Assembly: GCA_944325775.1 (NCBI GenBank)
Contig: CALVBL010000034.1
Coordinates: 1-11,447 of the forward strand
Source of the DNA: an uncultured Helicobacter sp.
GTDB lineage: Bacteria; Campylobacterota; Campylobacteria; Campylobacterales; Helicobacteraceae
Direction of reading: 5' to 3'
DNA: 11,447 nucleotides
Positions 1 to 6,283 of the stretch are shown here, piece after piece. Position numbers and translations under genes: made by a program. How positions within the stretch are numbered: the first letter of the stretch is position 1; every line of letters begins with the position of its first letter. A model generated the notes under the pieces. That model was not told where the DNA came from. It did not search any database and saw nothing but the letters and a program-made list of their open reading frames with translations.

Positions 1-242
1 TCCTCTTTGAGGTTGCCCGGATTGACACGCGAGACATAGCCATCAGCGGTGTTTTTGACATGCTCATAGATTTTGTTTCGCTCCGCTTCATCACGCAAAA
101 TCTCATCGGTAAAAAACACCACTTCTGCGCTCCAGCCCTTAGCTTTTAGCGCATTTACCATCGGCATAGTATCTTTTCTATATCCATCAGGTCCCTTGTC
201 GCTGCCGCCCCTTGCCTCGAAAAACACGATGTTCTTTTTCAT
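1..242 (-). CDS. Conserved hypothetical protein, N-terminal part (possibly Cj0069 family)
   Basis: Partial gene reading leftward off the window edge; about 80 N-terminal codons are visible. The start ATG (complement of 240-242) follows a good ribosome binding site, GGAGAGGA, on the minus strand at 243-250. The protein begins MKKNIVFFEARGGSDKGPDG and continues with a Rossmann-like alternation of a hydrophobic strand (NIVFFEA) and an amphipathic helix, then a second strand (AEVVFFTDE). From memory this opening resembles Campylobacter proteins labelled the Cj0069 family, whose function is unknown; I could not check this. There is no signal peptide or membrane segment in the visible part, so it is probably cytoplasmic. 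It is transcribed divergently from sodB and shares its upstream region. No function is assigned. That it is a real gene is well supported by the ribosome binding site, an upstream -10 box and the open frame; the family name is tentative. Confidence 0.72.
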   Translation of the reverse strand, partial: MKKNIVFFEARGGSDKGPDGYRKDTMPMVNALKAKGWSAEVVFFTDEILRDEAERNKIYEHVKNTADGYVSRVNPGNLKE

Positions 243-273
243 GTCCTCTCCTTTTATGTAGATTTAAGATTTC

Positions 274-279
274 ATTGTA
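274..279 (-). promoter_or_regulatory. -10 box for the leftward hypothetical gene
   Basis: TACAAT on the minus strand, about 24 bases upstream of the ribosome binding site of the gene at 1-242. No convincing -35 hexamer is visible, which is usual for Campylobacterota vegetative promoters. The 18-bp palindrome at 294-311 lies just upstream, over the -35 region. Confidence 0.5.
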
Positions 280-293
280 TCCCAATTCTCTGC

Positions 294-311
294 AAAGTTT
301 TATAAAACTTT
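294..311. promoter_or_regulatory. 18-bp perfect palindrome between divergent promoters (candidate operator)
   Basis: AAAGTTTTATAAAACTTT reads identically on both strands. It lies 14 bases upstream of the -10 box of the leftward gene and 26 bases upstream of the sodB -10 box, so a bound dimeric regulator could affect both. In Helicobacter and Campylobacter, sodB is known to respond to iron and oxidative regulators of the Fur/PerR family, which bind AT-rich inverted repeats. The site does not clearly match a classical Fur box, so the identity of any regulator is inference. AT-rich sequence can form palindromes by chance, but 18 perfect bases in the middle of a divergent promoter region is unlikely to be random. 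Confidence 0.4.
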
Positions 312-334
312 TGAATTTTATGTTACTAAATTAA

Positions 335-343
335 TGCTACAAT
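335..343 (+). promoter_or_regulatory. Extended -10 promoter of sodB
   Basis: TGC followed by TACAAT (338-343) is an extended -10 element. Upstream is AT-rich sequence without a recognisable -35 hexamer. The predicted start of transcription near 350 gives a leader of about 38 bases before the sodB ATG, which carries an AAGGAG-type ribosome binding site at 376-384. Confidence 0.55.
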
Positions 344-388
344 GCCCACCGCTTTTATAAGCAACAAAATTAAGCAAGGAGAAGAATC

Positions 389-1027
389 ATGTTTAGTCTA
401 AGGACCCTACCTTATAGCGACAAAGATTTTGGAGATTTTTTGAGCCCAGAGGCGTTTAGCTATCACTATGGCAAACATCATCAAACCTATGTCAATAATC
501 TCAACAATCTCATCGCCAACACAGAGTTTGCCTCTAAAGGCTTGGTGGATATTATCTTAGGTTCCAATGGTGGAATGTTTAACAATGCAGCGCAGGTGTA
601 TAATCACGATTTTTATTGGGATTGTATCGCGCCTAAGGGTGGCAGTGCGAGTGCCGAGCTCAAGGCTGCTATCGATGCGGAGTTTGGATCACTTGAAGGA
701 TTCAAAGAAAAGTTTATCGCTTCTAGCACGACACTTTTTGGCTCTGGCTGGAATTGGCTTGTGTATAACACAGCAAGCAAAAAGCTTGAAATCGTGCAAA
801 CAAGTAATGCACAAACCCCAATCACAGAATCTAAAGTGCCTTTGCTCGTGGTTGATGTGTGGGAGCATGCGTATTATATCGATCATAGAAACGCGCGCCC
901 TGCGTATTTGGAGAAATTCTGGAATCACATCAACTGGGATTTTGTCTCTAAAGCCTATGAATGGGCGATCAAAGAGGGTATGAGCTCTGTATCATTCTAC
1001 GCAAACGAACTCCACCCTATTAACTAG
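389..1027 (+). CDS. sodB: Iron superoxide dismutase
   Basis: Converts superoxide to hydrogen peroxide and oxygen in the cytoplasm; the main superoxide defence of helicobacters. The 212-residue length matches the family. The four metal ligands are visible: His26 (SYHYGKHH), His73 (YNHDFYW), and Asp156 and His160 (DVWEHAYYIDHRN). Gln69 in NNAAQVYNH is the outer-sphere glutamine typical of iron enzymes; manganese enzymes carry glycine there and glutamine further along. The start is fixed by AAGGAGAAG a few bases upstream of the ATG. An endonuclease gene starts 18 bases after the stop and is probably co-transcribed. The promoter (335-343) and a palindrome (294-311) lie upstream. Nothing looks broken. 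Confidence 0.97.
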   Translation: MFSLRTLPYSDKDFGDFLSPEAFSYHYGKHHQTYVNNLNNLIANTEFASKGLVDIILGSNGGMFNNAAQVYNHDFYWDCIAPKGGSASAELKAAIDAEFGSLEGFKEKFIASSTTLFGSGWNWLVYNTASKKLEIVQTSNAQTPITESKVPLLVVDVWEHAYYIDHRNARPAYLEKFWNHINWDFVSKAYEWAIKEGMSSVSFYANELHPIN

Positions 1028-1045
1028 AACGCGCCTTAAATAACA

Positions 1046-1747
1046 ATGCGCTTATTCGCTCATTTCGCGGCTATCGCCCTTTGGGTACTGCCGCTTGGGG
1101 CGAATCCTACATTTTCTGACGCCAAGCGAGAGCTGGGGCAACTCTATCTTTTTTTAGATTCGTCATTTCACAAAGATTTTTATTGTCAGATCCCCTTTAG
1201 CGTGCGTCTATATCGCGGTAAGCCTAAGCTAAAAGCCATGCCACAAGTTTCTATGGATTTTAAAGATTCTGTGATTGAGTGGGAGCACATTATGCCCACA
1301 CACACTTTTGGGAAATATCTCGCATGCTGGAAGCAGGGCGGACGCAAAAAATGCCAAAAAAATCCGCTTTTTCAAAAAATGGAATCTGATGTGCAAAACA
1401 TCGTGCCAACCCTAGCGCGCCTTAATCGCGACAGAAGCAATTACGCGTATGCCAACGCACCCAAATCCATACAATTCACCCAATATGGAGATTGCGAGGT
1501 GTATGCAGATAGGCAGGCACAGAGATTTTATCCCGCGGCATATTCTAAGGGCTATATCGCGCGCAGCTATCTGTATATGGCAAAGACCTATAAAATCCCG
1601 TTAGATTCTGATACACTCACACAAATGCGAGAGTGGGATAGAATCTACCCTATGAGCAAGCAGGAGCGTTACTTGCGCTATCAGCTTGATGTGCTTAACC
1701 AAAGGCTTCTCTTGCAGTCCTTGTCTTTGGGGAATTTGCTACGCTGA
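1046..1747 (+). CDS. Secreted endonuclease I family nuclease (EndA/Dns/NucM-like)
   Basis: Probable periplasmic or extracellular non-specific DNA/RNA nuclease of the beta-beta-alpha-metal endonuclease I family. The 233-residue protein starts with a signal peptide (basic residues, hydrophobic stretch to about residue 18, likely cut after Ala19 in PLGA-NP). The catalytic region is clear: WEHIMPTHTFG at 79-89, with His81 as the likely general base, then DVQNIVPTLARLNRDRSNY at 115-133, with Asn118 and Asn127 as likely magnesium-side residues. The family's late helix motif SKGYIARSYLYM is at 167-178. Cysteines at 47, 94, 103 and 150 suit an exported, disulfide-bonded protein. No good ribosome binding site precedes the ATG, only 18 bases after the sodB stop, so translation may depend on coupling. 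Likely jobs are nucleotide scavenging or degradation of external DNA; which one cannot be told from sequence. Confidence 0.9.
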   Translation: MRLFAHFAAIALWVLPLGANPTFSDAKRELGQLYLFLDSSFHKDFYCQIPFSVRLYRGKPKLKAMPQVSMDFKDSVIEWEHIMPTHTFGKYLACWKQGGRKKCQKNPLFQKMESDVQNIVPTLARLNRDRSNYAYANAPKSIQFTQYGDCEVYADRQAQRFYPAAYSKGYIARSYLYMAKTYKIPLDSDTLTQMREWDRIYPMSKQERYLRYQLDVLNQRLLLQSLSLGNLLR

Positions 1748-1750
1748 AGA

Positions 1751-1920
1751 TATAGAATCTACTCCATTGCCAAATCGCGTTCCTGACGCGCTGACACCAA
1801 ATAATCATAGAATCTCGCTCTAGATTCTATGTATGATCGCGTAAGCGGAGTGAGCAGAGATTCACTCTCTGAAGCGATACCAATTTGCCCCAAGCAAATT
1901 GCATAAAAATAATAGAATCT
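1751..1920 (+). repeat. Solitary copy of the 170-bp structured repeat (copy A)
   Basis: Nearly identical to the four tandem copies at 8418-9127 and on the same strand. Similarity begins at TATAGAATCT (1751) and stops at TAGAATCT (1920); flanking sequence on both sides is unrelated to that of the array, so these are the element's ends. The 9-mer ATAGAATCT is present as a direct repeat at 1752-1760 and 1912-1920. Internal hairpins include a perfect 10-bp stem, CATAGAATCT / AGATTCTATG with a 6-base loop (1806-1831), and a perfect 8-bp stem, CAATTTGC / GCAAATTG with a 5-base loop (1881-1901). A two-base difference near 1871 shortens the third hairpin by one pair compared with the array copies. 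It fills the gap between the endonuclease gene and the MBOAT promoter. No open frame is shared by all copies. Confidence 0.9.
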
Positions 1921-1928
1921 GCTATAAT
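1920..1928 (+). promoter_or_regulatory. Extended -10 promoter of the MBOAT/SGNH operon, at the repeat edge
   Basis: TGC plus a perfect TATAAT (1923-1928). The T of the extended TG is the last base of repeat copy A. A weak -35-like TTGCAT sits inside the repeat at 1899-1904, 18 bases from the -10. Transcription would start near 1935, about 30 bases before the MBOAT start codon at 1966. Confidence 0.6.
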
Positions 1929-1965
1929 CCTGTGTTGTTATAAATACGATAAAAGCGAGGGTCGT

Positions 1966-3390
1966 ATGCTTTTTAATAGTTTTGCGTTTGTTGCGTTGGT
2001 TGTCGCGACACTTTGTGTGTATTATCTGACTTTTGTGCTTAGACGTGGTTGGCAGGTGTATGTGCTCATTATTGCGAGTTTTGTGTTTTATGCATATGGG
2101 CAGCCTTGGCTACTGCTTTTGCTCATTGTTTCGGCTTCTATCAATGCTTTTGTAAGCTATCAGGTGATGTTTGCCACGAGCTTGCGTCAAAGATATTTCT
2201 ATGCGCTTGGCGGCGTGGTGGTAAATCTCGCTGTCTTAGCGGGATTCAAATACAGCCCGCTTTTTGGCAGGGTGCTAGAATACTACACTTCACTCTCAAG
2301 CCTAGGAGAGTTTCTCATCGCCATTCCCTTGCCCGTAGGGATTTCGTTTTATACCTTTCAGGGGATTAGTTTGCTTGTGGATTTGTATCGGCGTCCAGAC
2401 ATACAGAGTGTAGATTCTACAAACGCTCCCGCGCACGATTTTTGGACGCATTATTATAAGACACTCTTTTTTATCGCATTTTTCCCTCAACTCGTCGCGG
2501 GTCCTATCCTAAAAGCACACGAGTTTTATCCACAGATTCGGGTGAAGTATGCCAGAGATATTGCTTGGATCGGAGCGCTTAAAGTCATCATCATCGGGTA
2601 TTTTCTCAAAATGGTCATCGCGGACAATCTCAAAGATCAGACTTTTTGGATAGCCTATCCGTATTTTGAAGCGTATAACACCTTGACTTTGGCTGGACTA
2701 TTGCTGGGGTATAGTATGCAGATTTTTGCGGATTTTGCAGGATATAGCCTCATAGCCATCGGTGTGGCGAAGCTCTTTGGCTATGAGTTGCCTAAAAACT
2801 TCAACTTTCCCTATATCGCGCGCTCATTTTCGGAATTTTGGACTAGGTGGCATATTTCGCTCTCTTCGTGGCTCAAAGAATACTTATATATCCCCCTTGG
2901 GGGCAATAGAAAAGGTAGAGCGAGGACTTATGTGAATCTAATGATCGTGATGATTTTGGGAGGATTTTGGCATGGTGCGGCGCTCTCGTATATGGTGTGG
3001 GGCTTGTATCATGGAATTTTGCTTGTGCTGGAGCGTTTCCTCTCGCAGTTTGTGCGACTTAGAGAATGCCTAGCCACACATATTTTCAAGGTAGTTTTTG
3101 TGTTTGCGTGTGTGTCTTTGGGCTGGTTGCTCTTTAAGCTTAATGATTTTTCAGATGTGTTGTTGTATCTCAATAAAATGTTTTTTGTAAGAAGTGGCGA
3201 GATGAGTTCTATGCTCTTGCTTTGTATTTTGCTCTACACTTTGCCCATAGGGGTGTATTATGCCAATCACCTGCTAAGCCTTAGGTATCAGAAAAATCTT
3301 TTAGATTCTAGTGGGGTGTATGCGATCTTGCTCTTTTTTATTACCACAAATAGCGGAGGTAGCAATGCGTTTATTTATTTCCAATTTTAA
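1966..3390 (+). CDS. MBOAT-family membrane O-acyltransferase (PatA/AlgI-like)
   Basis: Polytopic inner-membrane protein that probably passes acetyl groups from the cytoplasm to an envelope glycan, working with the SGNH protein encoded next. The 474 residues have many hydrophobic segments. MBOAT landmarks are the RWHISLSSWLKEYLYIP motif around residues 294-310 (His296), the catalytic histidine His336 in GGFWHGAALSY, and a further histidine at 349 (GLYHG). The C-terminus IYFQF is typical of AlgI-type proteins, so the gene is complete. The ATG at 1966 is chosen because GAGG lies 5 bases upstream and the -10 box is at 1923-1928; the frame is open further left only by reading through the repeat. 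In Helicobacter and Campylobacter this family includes PatA, the peptidoglycan O-acetylation transporter, which makes peptidoglycan the leading substrate. Another glycan cannot be excluded from sequence. Confidence 0.9.
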   Translation: MLFNSFAFVALVVATLCVYYLTFVLRRGWQVYVLIIASFVFYAYGQPWLLLLLIVSASINAFVSYQVMFATSLRQRYFYALGGVVVNLAVLAGFKYSPLFGRVLEYYTSLSSLGEFLIAIPLPVGISFYTFQGISLLVDLYRRPDIQSVDSTNAPAHDFWTHYYKTLFFIAFFPQLVAGPILKAHEFYPQIRVKYARDIAWIGALKVIIIGYFLKMVIADNLKDQTFWIAYPYFEAYNTLTLAGLLLGYSMQIFADFAGYSLIAIGVAKLFGYELPKNFNFPYIARSFSEFWTRWHISLSSWLKEYLYIPLGGNRKGRARTYVNLMIVMILGGFWHGAALSYMVWGLYHGILLVLERFLSQFVRLRECLATHIFKVVFVFACVSLGWLLFKLNDFSDVLLYLNKMFFVRSGEMSSMLLLCILLYTLPIGVYYANHLLSLRYQKNLLDSSGVYAILLFFITTNSGGSNAFIYFQF

Positions 3391-4242
3391 GAAAATCTTT
3401 GTGATTGTGGGGGTATTTTTGGTCCTTTTTGTCGGGTATAATGCCTTTGTGGTGCTTGCAAAGCCACAAATCAACGCGTTTCAGAATCAATGGCAGAGTA
3501 ATATGGTCTTTGCCCAAGATTATTTATATACTGCCCCCCCCCCCAATGCCTAATAGTAGGCTCCTCACTCGCGGCGCGTTTAGAATCTAATCTCCTTGCC
3601 TCCAAACACATCTACAATCTTGCCTTTGGCGGCGGTAGCGCACTCACGGGCTTGAACATCATTAGAGAGCACACCCAGCGCACCGGTGCTATTCCCCACA
3701 CAATCTATATTGAAGAAAACATCGTAATTATCCGCGGTGTCGATAATGCCATGCTTGATACGCTTTTTGATCCTATAGGCTATAGGCTACGGCGCTACAT
3801 TCCGGCATTACAAGAGCGCTATGCACCTATTAATCTTGTTCTAAGTTTGGTGAAAAAGCGATTTGGCAAGAGTGAAGCAGAGAAACTCGCGCACAAGCGC
3901 GATGAGCGAATGTATCGTATTATCCTAGAGCGCAGCATACAATCCTATCAAAAAGAATTGGTCGGATATGAGTCAAAGCTCGCGAACTTACACGAACTTT
4001 TGGAGTATTTTGAGAATCTAGGCACCAAAATCGTATTTTTTCAAATGCCTATAGATTCAGAGCTTGCAAGCTTGAGGCAACCACTGCAGCAGCATGAGAT
4101 CTTGCAAATACATTTTCCGCAATATACATTTTTGCCTAGCCCTTCACATAATGACTACACGACCAATGATGGAGTTCATCTCATCAAAGAAAGCAGTATG
4201 CGCTTCACACAGGATTTTATGCAATTTCTCTCGTGTCCTTGA
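3365..4242 (+). CDS. SGNH-type O-acetyltransferase/esterase partner (PatB/AlgJ-like), phase-variable, OFF frame
   Basis: Probable membrane-anchored enzyme that places or removes acetyl groups delivered by the upstream MBOAT protein. The ATG at 3365 has a strong GGAGG site at 3355-3359 inside the end of the MBOAT gene, and the two genes overlap by 26 bases. As written, translation from this ATG gives one membrane helix (about residues 10-32), then ends at a stop at 3551-3553 just after a run of 11 C. Adding one C, or removing two, joins the start to the long downstream frame and gives a 292-residue protein (numbering for 12 C). That protein has the SGNH nucleophile motif LIVGSSLA (Ser68), a glycine-rich block (FGGGSA), and the catalytic pair DGVH (Asp269, His272) near the C-terminus. 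The exact junction at a homopolymer, with intact motifs beyond it, points to slipped-strand phase variation rather than decay; a sequencing miscount is the main alternative. Confidence 0.85.
3534..3544 (+). repeat. Poly-C tract (11 C), phase-variation switch
   Basis: Eleven consecutive C between the membrane anchor and the catalytic domain of the SGNH gene. With 11 C, translation stops at 3551-3553. With 9 or 12 C the upstream and downstream frames join as ...PPQCLIVGSS or ...PPPQCLIVGSS. Long G/C tracts in coding sequence are the usual ON/OFF switches of Campylobacter and Helicobacter surface genes. Confidence 0.9.
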
Positions 4243-4342
4243 TAGAGCGTGTCCGCTATGAGATATTGAGTATTGTGTGTTTTGTTGGCTTTAAGTGAGA
4301 TTGTGTTGCGCTTGATGTGTGTGAATGAAGATAAAGAAGAAG

Positions 4343-4427
4343 TGGTGCGGAAGAGAGGACTTGAACCTCCATGCCTTGCGGCGCCAGATCCTAAGTCTGG
4401 TGCGTCTGCCAGTTTCGCCACTTCCGC
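4343..4427 (-). tRNA. tRNA-Leu (anticodon UAG)
   Basis: On the minus strand the gene runs from GCGGAAG (4427 leftward) to a matching CTTCCGC, discriminator A and encoded CCA (4343-4345): a 7-bp acceptor stem with perfect pairing. The D-arm begins TGGCGAAACTGGCAGACGC. The anticodon arm is CCAGA-CTTAGGA-TCTGG, giving anticodon TAG (complement of 4391-4393). A long variable arm and a GGTTCAAGTCC T-arm mark it as a class II leucine tRNA. It would read CUA and other CUN codons. Its 3' end faces the end of the SGNH gene, with 100 bases between that show no clear terminator. A -10 box lies upstream at 4447-4452. Confidence 0.97.
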
Positions 4428-4446
4428 GTTTGGGTTAAAAGCCGAA

Positions 4447-4452
4447 ATTATA
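4447..4452 (-). promoter_or_regulatory. -10 box of tRNA-Leu
   Basis: Perfect TATAAT on the minus strand, 19 bases upstream of the mature 5' end of the tRNA, so transcription would start a few bases before it. No clear -35 is seen. It is back-to-back with the pgsA promoter at 4506-4514. Confidence 0.55.
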
Positions 4453-4505
4453 TGATGTAAATCTTAAATCTTGACTTAAATCCCACCACAAAACACACTT
4501 AATTC

Positions 4506-4514
4506 TGCTATAAT
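4506..4514 (+). promoter_or_regulatory. Extended -10 promoter of pgsA-rseP
   Basis: TGC followed by a perfect TATAAT (4509-4514), the same nine bases as the MBOAT promoter. The predicted leader is about 18 bases before the TTG start at 4539, with the ribosome binding site AAAGGA at 4527-4532. Confidence 0.6.
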
Positions 4515-4538
4515 GCACCCAAAAACAAAGGACCTCTC

Positions 4539-5084
4539 TTGCGCCATATACCAAACATTTTAAGTATTTCGCGGATTTTGCTTGCTATTTTATTGCTCTT
4601 TATTGTGCTCGAGAGTGATGTGATTTTTCCCCCGTATATGGATACGACTTGGATCAATTATTTTGCCTCACTCACTTTTTGTATTGCTTCTTTGACGGAT
4701 TTTTTTGATGGGTATATCGCGCGTGAGTATGATCTCAAATCCCTATTTGGCGAGGTTTTTGACCCATTGGCTGACAAAATGCTTATCCTCTCGGCTTTTA
4801 TCGCGCTTTTAGTGTTGCACCGCGCTTCGCCTTGGTTGATATTTTTGATTTTAAGCAGGGAGTTTTTTATCACTGGATTGCGTGTCGTGGCTGCAGGAAG
4901 TGGCAAAAGCGTAGCCGCCTCCAATGCTGGCAAATATAAAACTGGCGCACAAATCGCGGCTATCGCATTTTTACTGGCAGATTTTTTTCCCGGTGGCGAG
5001 GCACTATTGTGGTTTGCGGCATTTCTCACGCTCTATTCAGGGCTAGAATACACCATTAATTACTACAAAAGTCTAAAGGCATAG
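4539..5084 (+). CDS. pgsA: CDP-diacylglycerol--glycerol-3-phosphate 3-phosphatidyltransferase
   Basis: Makes phosphatidylglycerol phosphate from CDP-diacylglycerol and glycerol-3-phosphate at the inner membrane, the committed step to phosphatidylglycerol and cardiolipin. The 181-residue protein has several hydrophobic helices and the complete CDP-alcohol phosphatidyltransferase motif: Asp54, Asp57-Gly58, Ala61-Arg62, Gly71, Asp75 and Asp79, with the family spacing D-x2-DG-x2-AR-x8-G-x3-D-x3-D. The N-terminus RHIPNILSISRILL is also typical. The start is a TTG: AAAGGA lies 6 bases upstream and translation from it begins exactly at the conserved N-terminus, with no ATG available there. The stop is one base before the rseP start, so the two are surely co-transcribed. 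Confidence 0.95.
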   Translation: MRHIPNILSISRILLAILLLFIVLESDVIFPPYMDTTWINYFASLTFCIASLTDFFDGYIAREYDLKSLFGEVFDPLADKMLILSAFIALLVLHRASPWLIFLILSREFFITGLRVVAAGSGKSVAASNAGKYKTGAQIAAIAFLLADFFPGGEALLWFAAFLTLYSGLEYTINYYKSLKA

Positions 5085-5085
5085 T

Positions 5086-6207
5086 GTGGGCTTGCTTCTC
5101 GCGCTTGTCATCTTAGCTTTTTTTATCGTGTTTCACGAGCTTGGGCATTTTATCATAGCGCGGGCATGCGGGGTGCAAGTTGAGGTGTTTAGTCTAGGAT
5201 TTGGCAAAAAGATTCTAAGTTTTGAATTTAGAGGCACGCAATATGCCATCTCTGCGATCCCTCTAGGTGGCTATGTCCAGCTTAAGGGACAGCAGGAGGC
5301 TTTTACAGAATCTAAAGATTCTCACATTTCTAGCACAGCGCACAGCACAGCAACAACTCCAAATATACAGGCGAATACAAAAACACACAGCCACGATTCT
5401 TTTCTTGCGAAATCCCCGCTTCAGCGCATTGCGATCCTCCTTGCGGGTTCGGGGTTTAACTTTTTACTGGGGTTTTTACTTTATGTGTGCGTGTGTCTGT
5501 ATGGTGTGGTGAGTGTGCCGCCTATCGTGGGAGAGGTGGTAGATTCTATGCCTGCGCAGGCGGCTGGGATTTTGCCCGGAGATAGGGTTTTGAGTGTCAA
5601 TGGTGTGCAGATTCGTACTTGGGAGGAGTTGGCTAAAGCCGTGCAAGATTGCACAGGTGTGATCTCGCTATATTTACAGCGCGGGGATTCGCACACAGAG
5701 ATCACACTCACGCCCAAACTTATAGAATCTCACAATATCTTTGGTGAATCCACCACGTACAACGTCATAGGTATCACCGCCTCACAACAAACTCAAATCG
5801 TACGCTACACGGGATTAGAAGCTCTCACAAAGGCGTGGGAAAAAACTATAGAATCTTCAAAACTCATCTTGCAGTCTTTGCAAAAACTCATCAGTGGTGT
5901 TGTCAGTGTGCAGCATATCAGCAGTGTCGTGGGTATCACACATATGATGGCTTCATACGCCCAGAGTGATATAGTGGCGCTCCTTGCTCTAAGTGCGCTG
6001 ATTTCTATCAATCTTGGGATTTTCAATCTCCTGCCCATACCGCCTCTTGATGGTGGGCATATTCTCTTCACACTTTATGAATCCCTCACGCACAAAAAGC
6101 CAAATGAGCGCGTTGCAAATGCTATTGTGATCATTGGAGTGGCGCTACTGCTGGGGCTTATGAGCCTTGGTGTGTATAATGATATAAATCGTATCATCGC
6201 CCCGTAA
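5086..6207 (+). CDS. rseP: RIP metalloprotease RseP (site-2 protease)
   Basis: Inner-membrane zinc protease that cuts transmembrane segments, typically of anti-sigma factors or leftover signal peptides. The 373-residue protein has HELGH at 17-21 in the first helix (His17 and His21 zinc ligands, Glu18 catalytic), a PDZ domain at about 145-210 (AAGILPGDRVLSVNG), and the C-terminal NLLPIPPLDGGH motif with Asp322 as third ligand. The start is GTG one base after the pgsA stop; there is no independent ribosome binding site, so translation is probably coupled. An unusual Ser/Thr/His-rich stretch at about 73-105 (TAHSTATTPNIQANTKTHSH) lies between the conserved YVQLKG region and the second membrane segment and looks like a low-complexity insertion. 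No RseA-like or alternative sigma partner is visible here, so the substrate is unknown. Confidence 0.95.
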   Translation: MGLLLALVILAFFIVFHELGHFIIARACGVQVEVFSLGFGKKILSFEFRGTQYAISAIPLGGYVQLKGQQEAFTESKDSHISSTAHSTATTPNIQANTKTHSHDSFLAKSPLQRIAILLAGSGFNFLLGFLLYVCVCLYGVVSVPPIVGEVVDSMPAQAAGILPGDRVLSVNGVQIRTWEELAKAVQDCTGVISLYLQRGDSHTEITLTPKLIESHNIFGESTTYNVIGITASQQTQIVRYTGLEALTKAWEKTIESSKLILQSLQKLISGVVSVQHISSVVGITHMMASYAQSDIVALLALSALISINLGIFNLLPIPPLDGGHILFTLYESLTHKKPNERVANAIVIIGVALLLGLMSLGVYNDINRIIAP

Positions 6208-6221
6208 TTTTGCGAAAAAAG

Positions 6222-6251
6222 TTGGTTTATTAACTTTCTTGGGTGCATAAT
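6222..6251 (+). promoter_or_regulatory. Candidate promoter of the thioesterase-mnmH pair
   Basis: TTGGTT (6222-6227) and CATAAT (6246-6251), 18 bases apart, form a plausible -35/-10 pair. The predicted start is near 6258, giving a short leader to the ATG at 6284. An inverted repeat, AAAGTT-N8-AACTTT (6218-6237), overlaps the -35 and could be an operator. Support is moderate because the -10 is imperfect. Confidence 0.35.
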
Positions 6252-6283
6252 ATAGGCATAAACTTCAATTAAAAGGCAGGATT

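Noticed and set aside
1885..1965. 27-residue N-terminal extension of the MBOAT protein from a TTG
   Set aside because: It would begin inside repeat copy A, upstream of the -10 box. The ATG at 1966 has a Shine-Dalgarno sequence and starts at the hydrophobic segment typical of the family.
4176..4421. 81-codon minus-strand open frame over the tRNA region
   Set aside because: It runs through the tRNA-Leu gene and the end of the SGNH gene on the opposite strand; it is a shadow frame.
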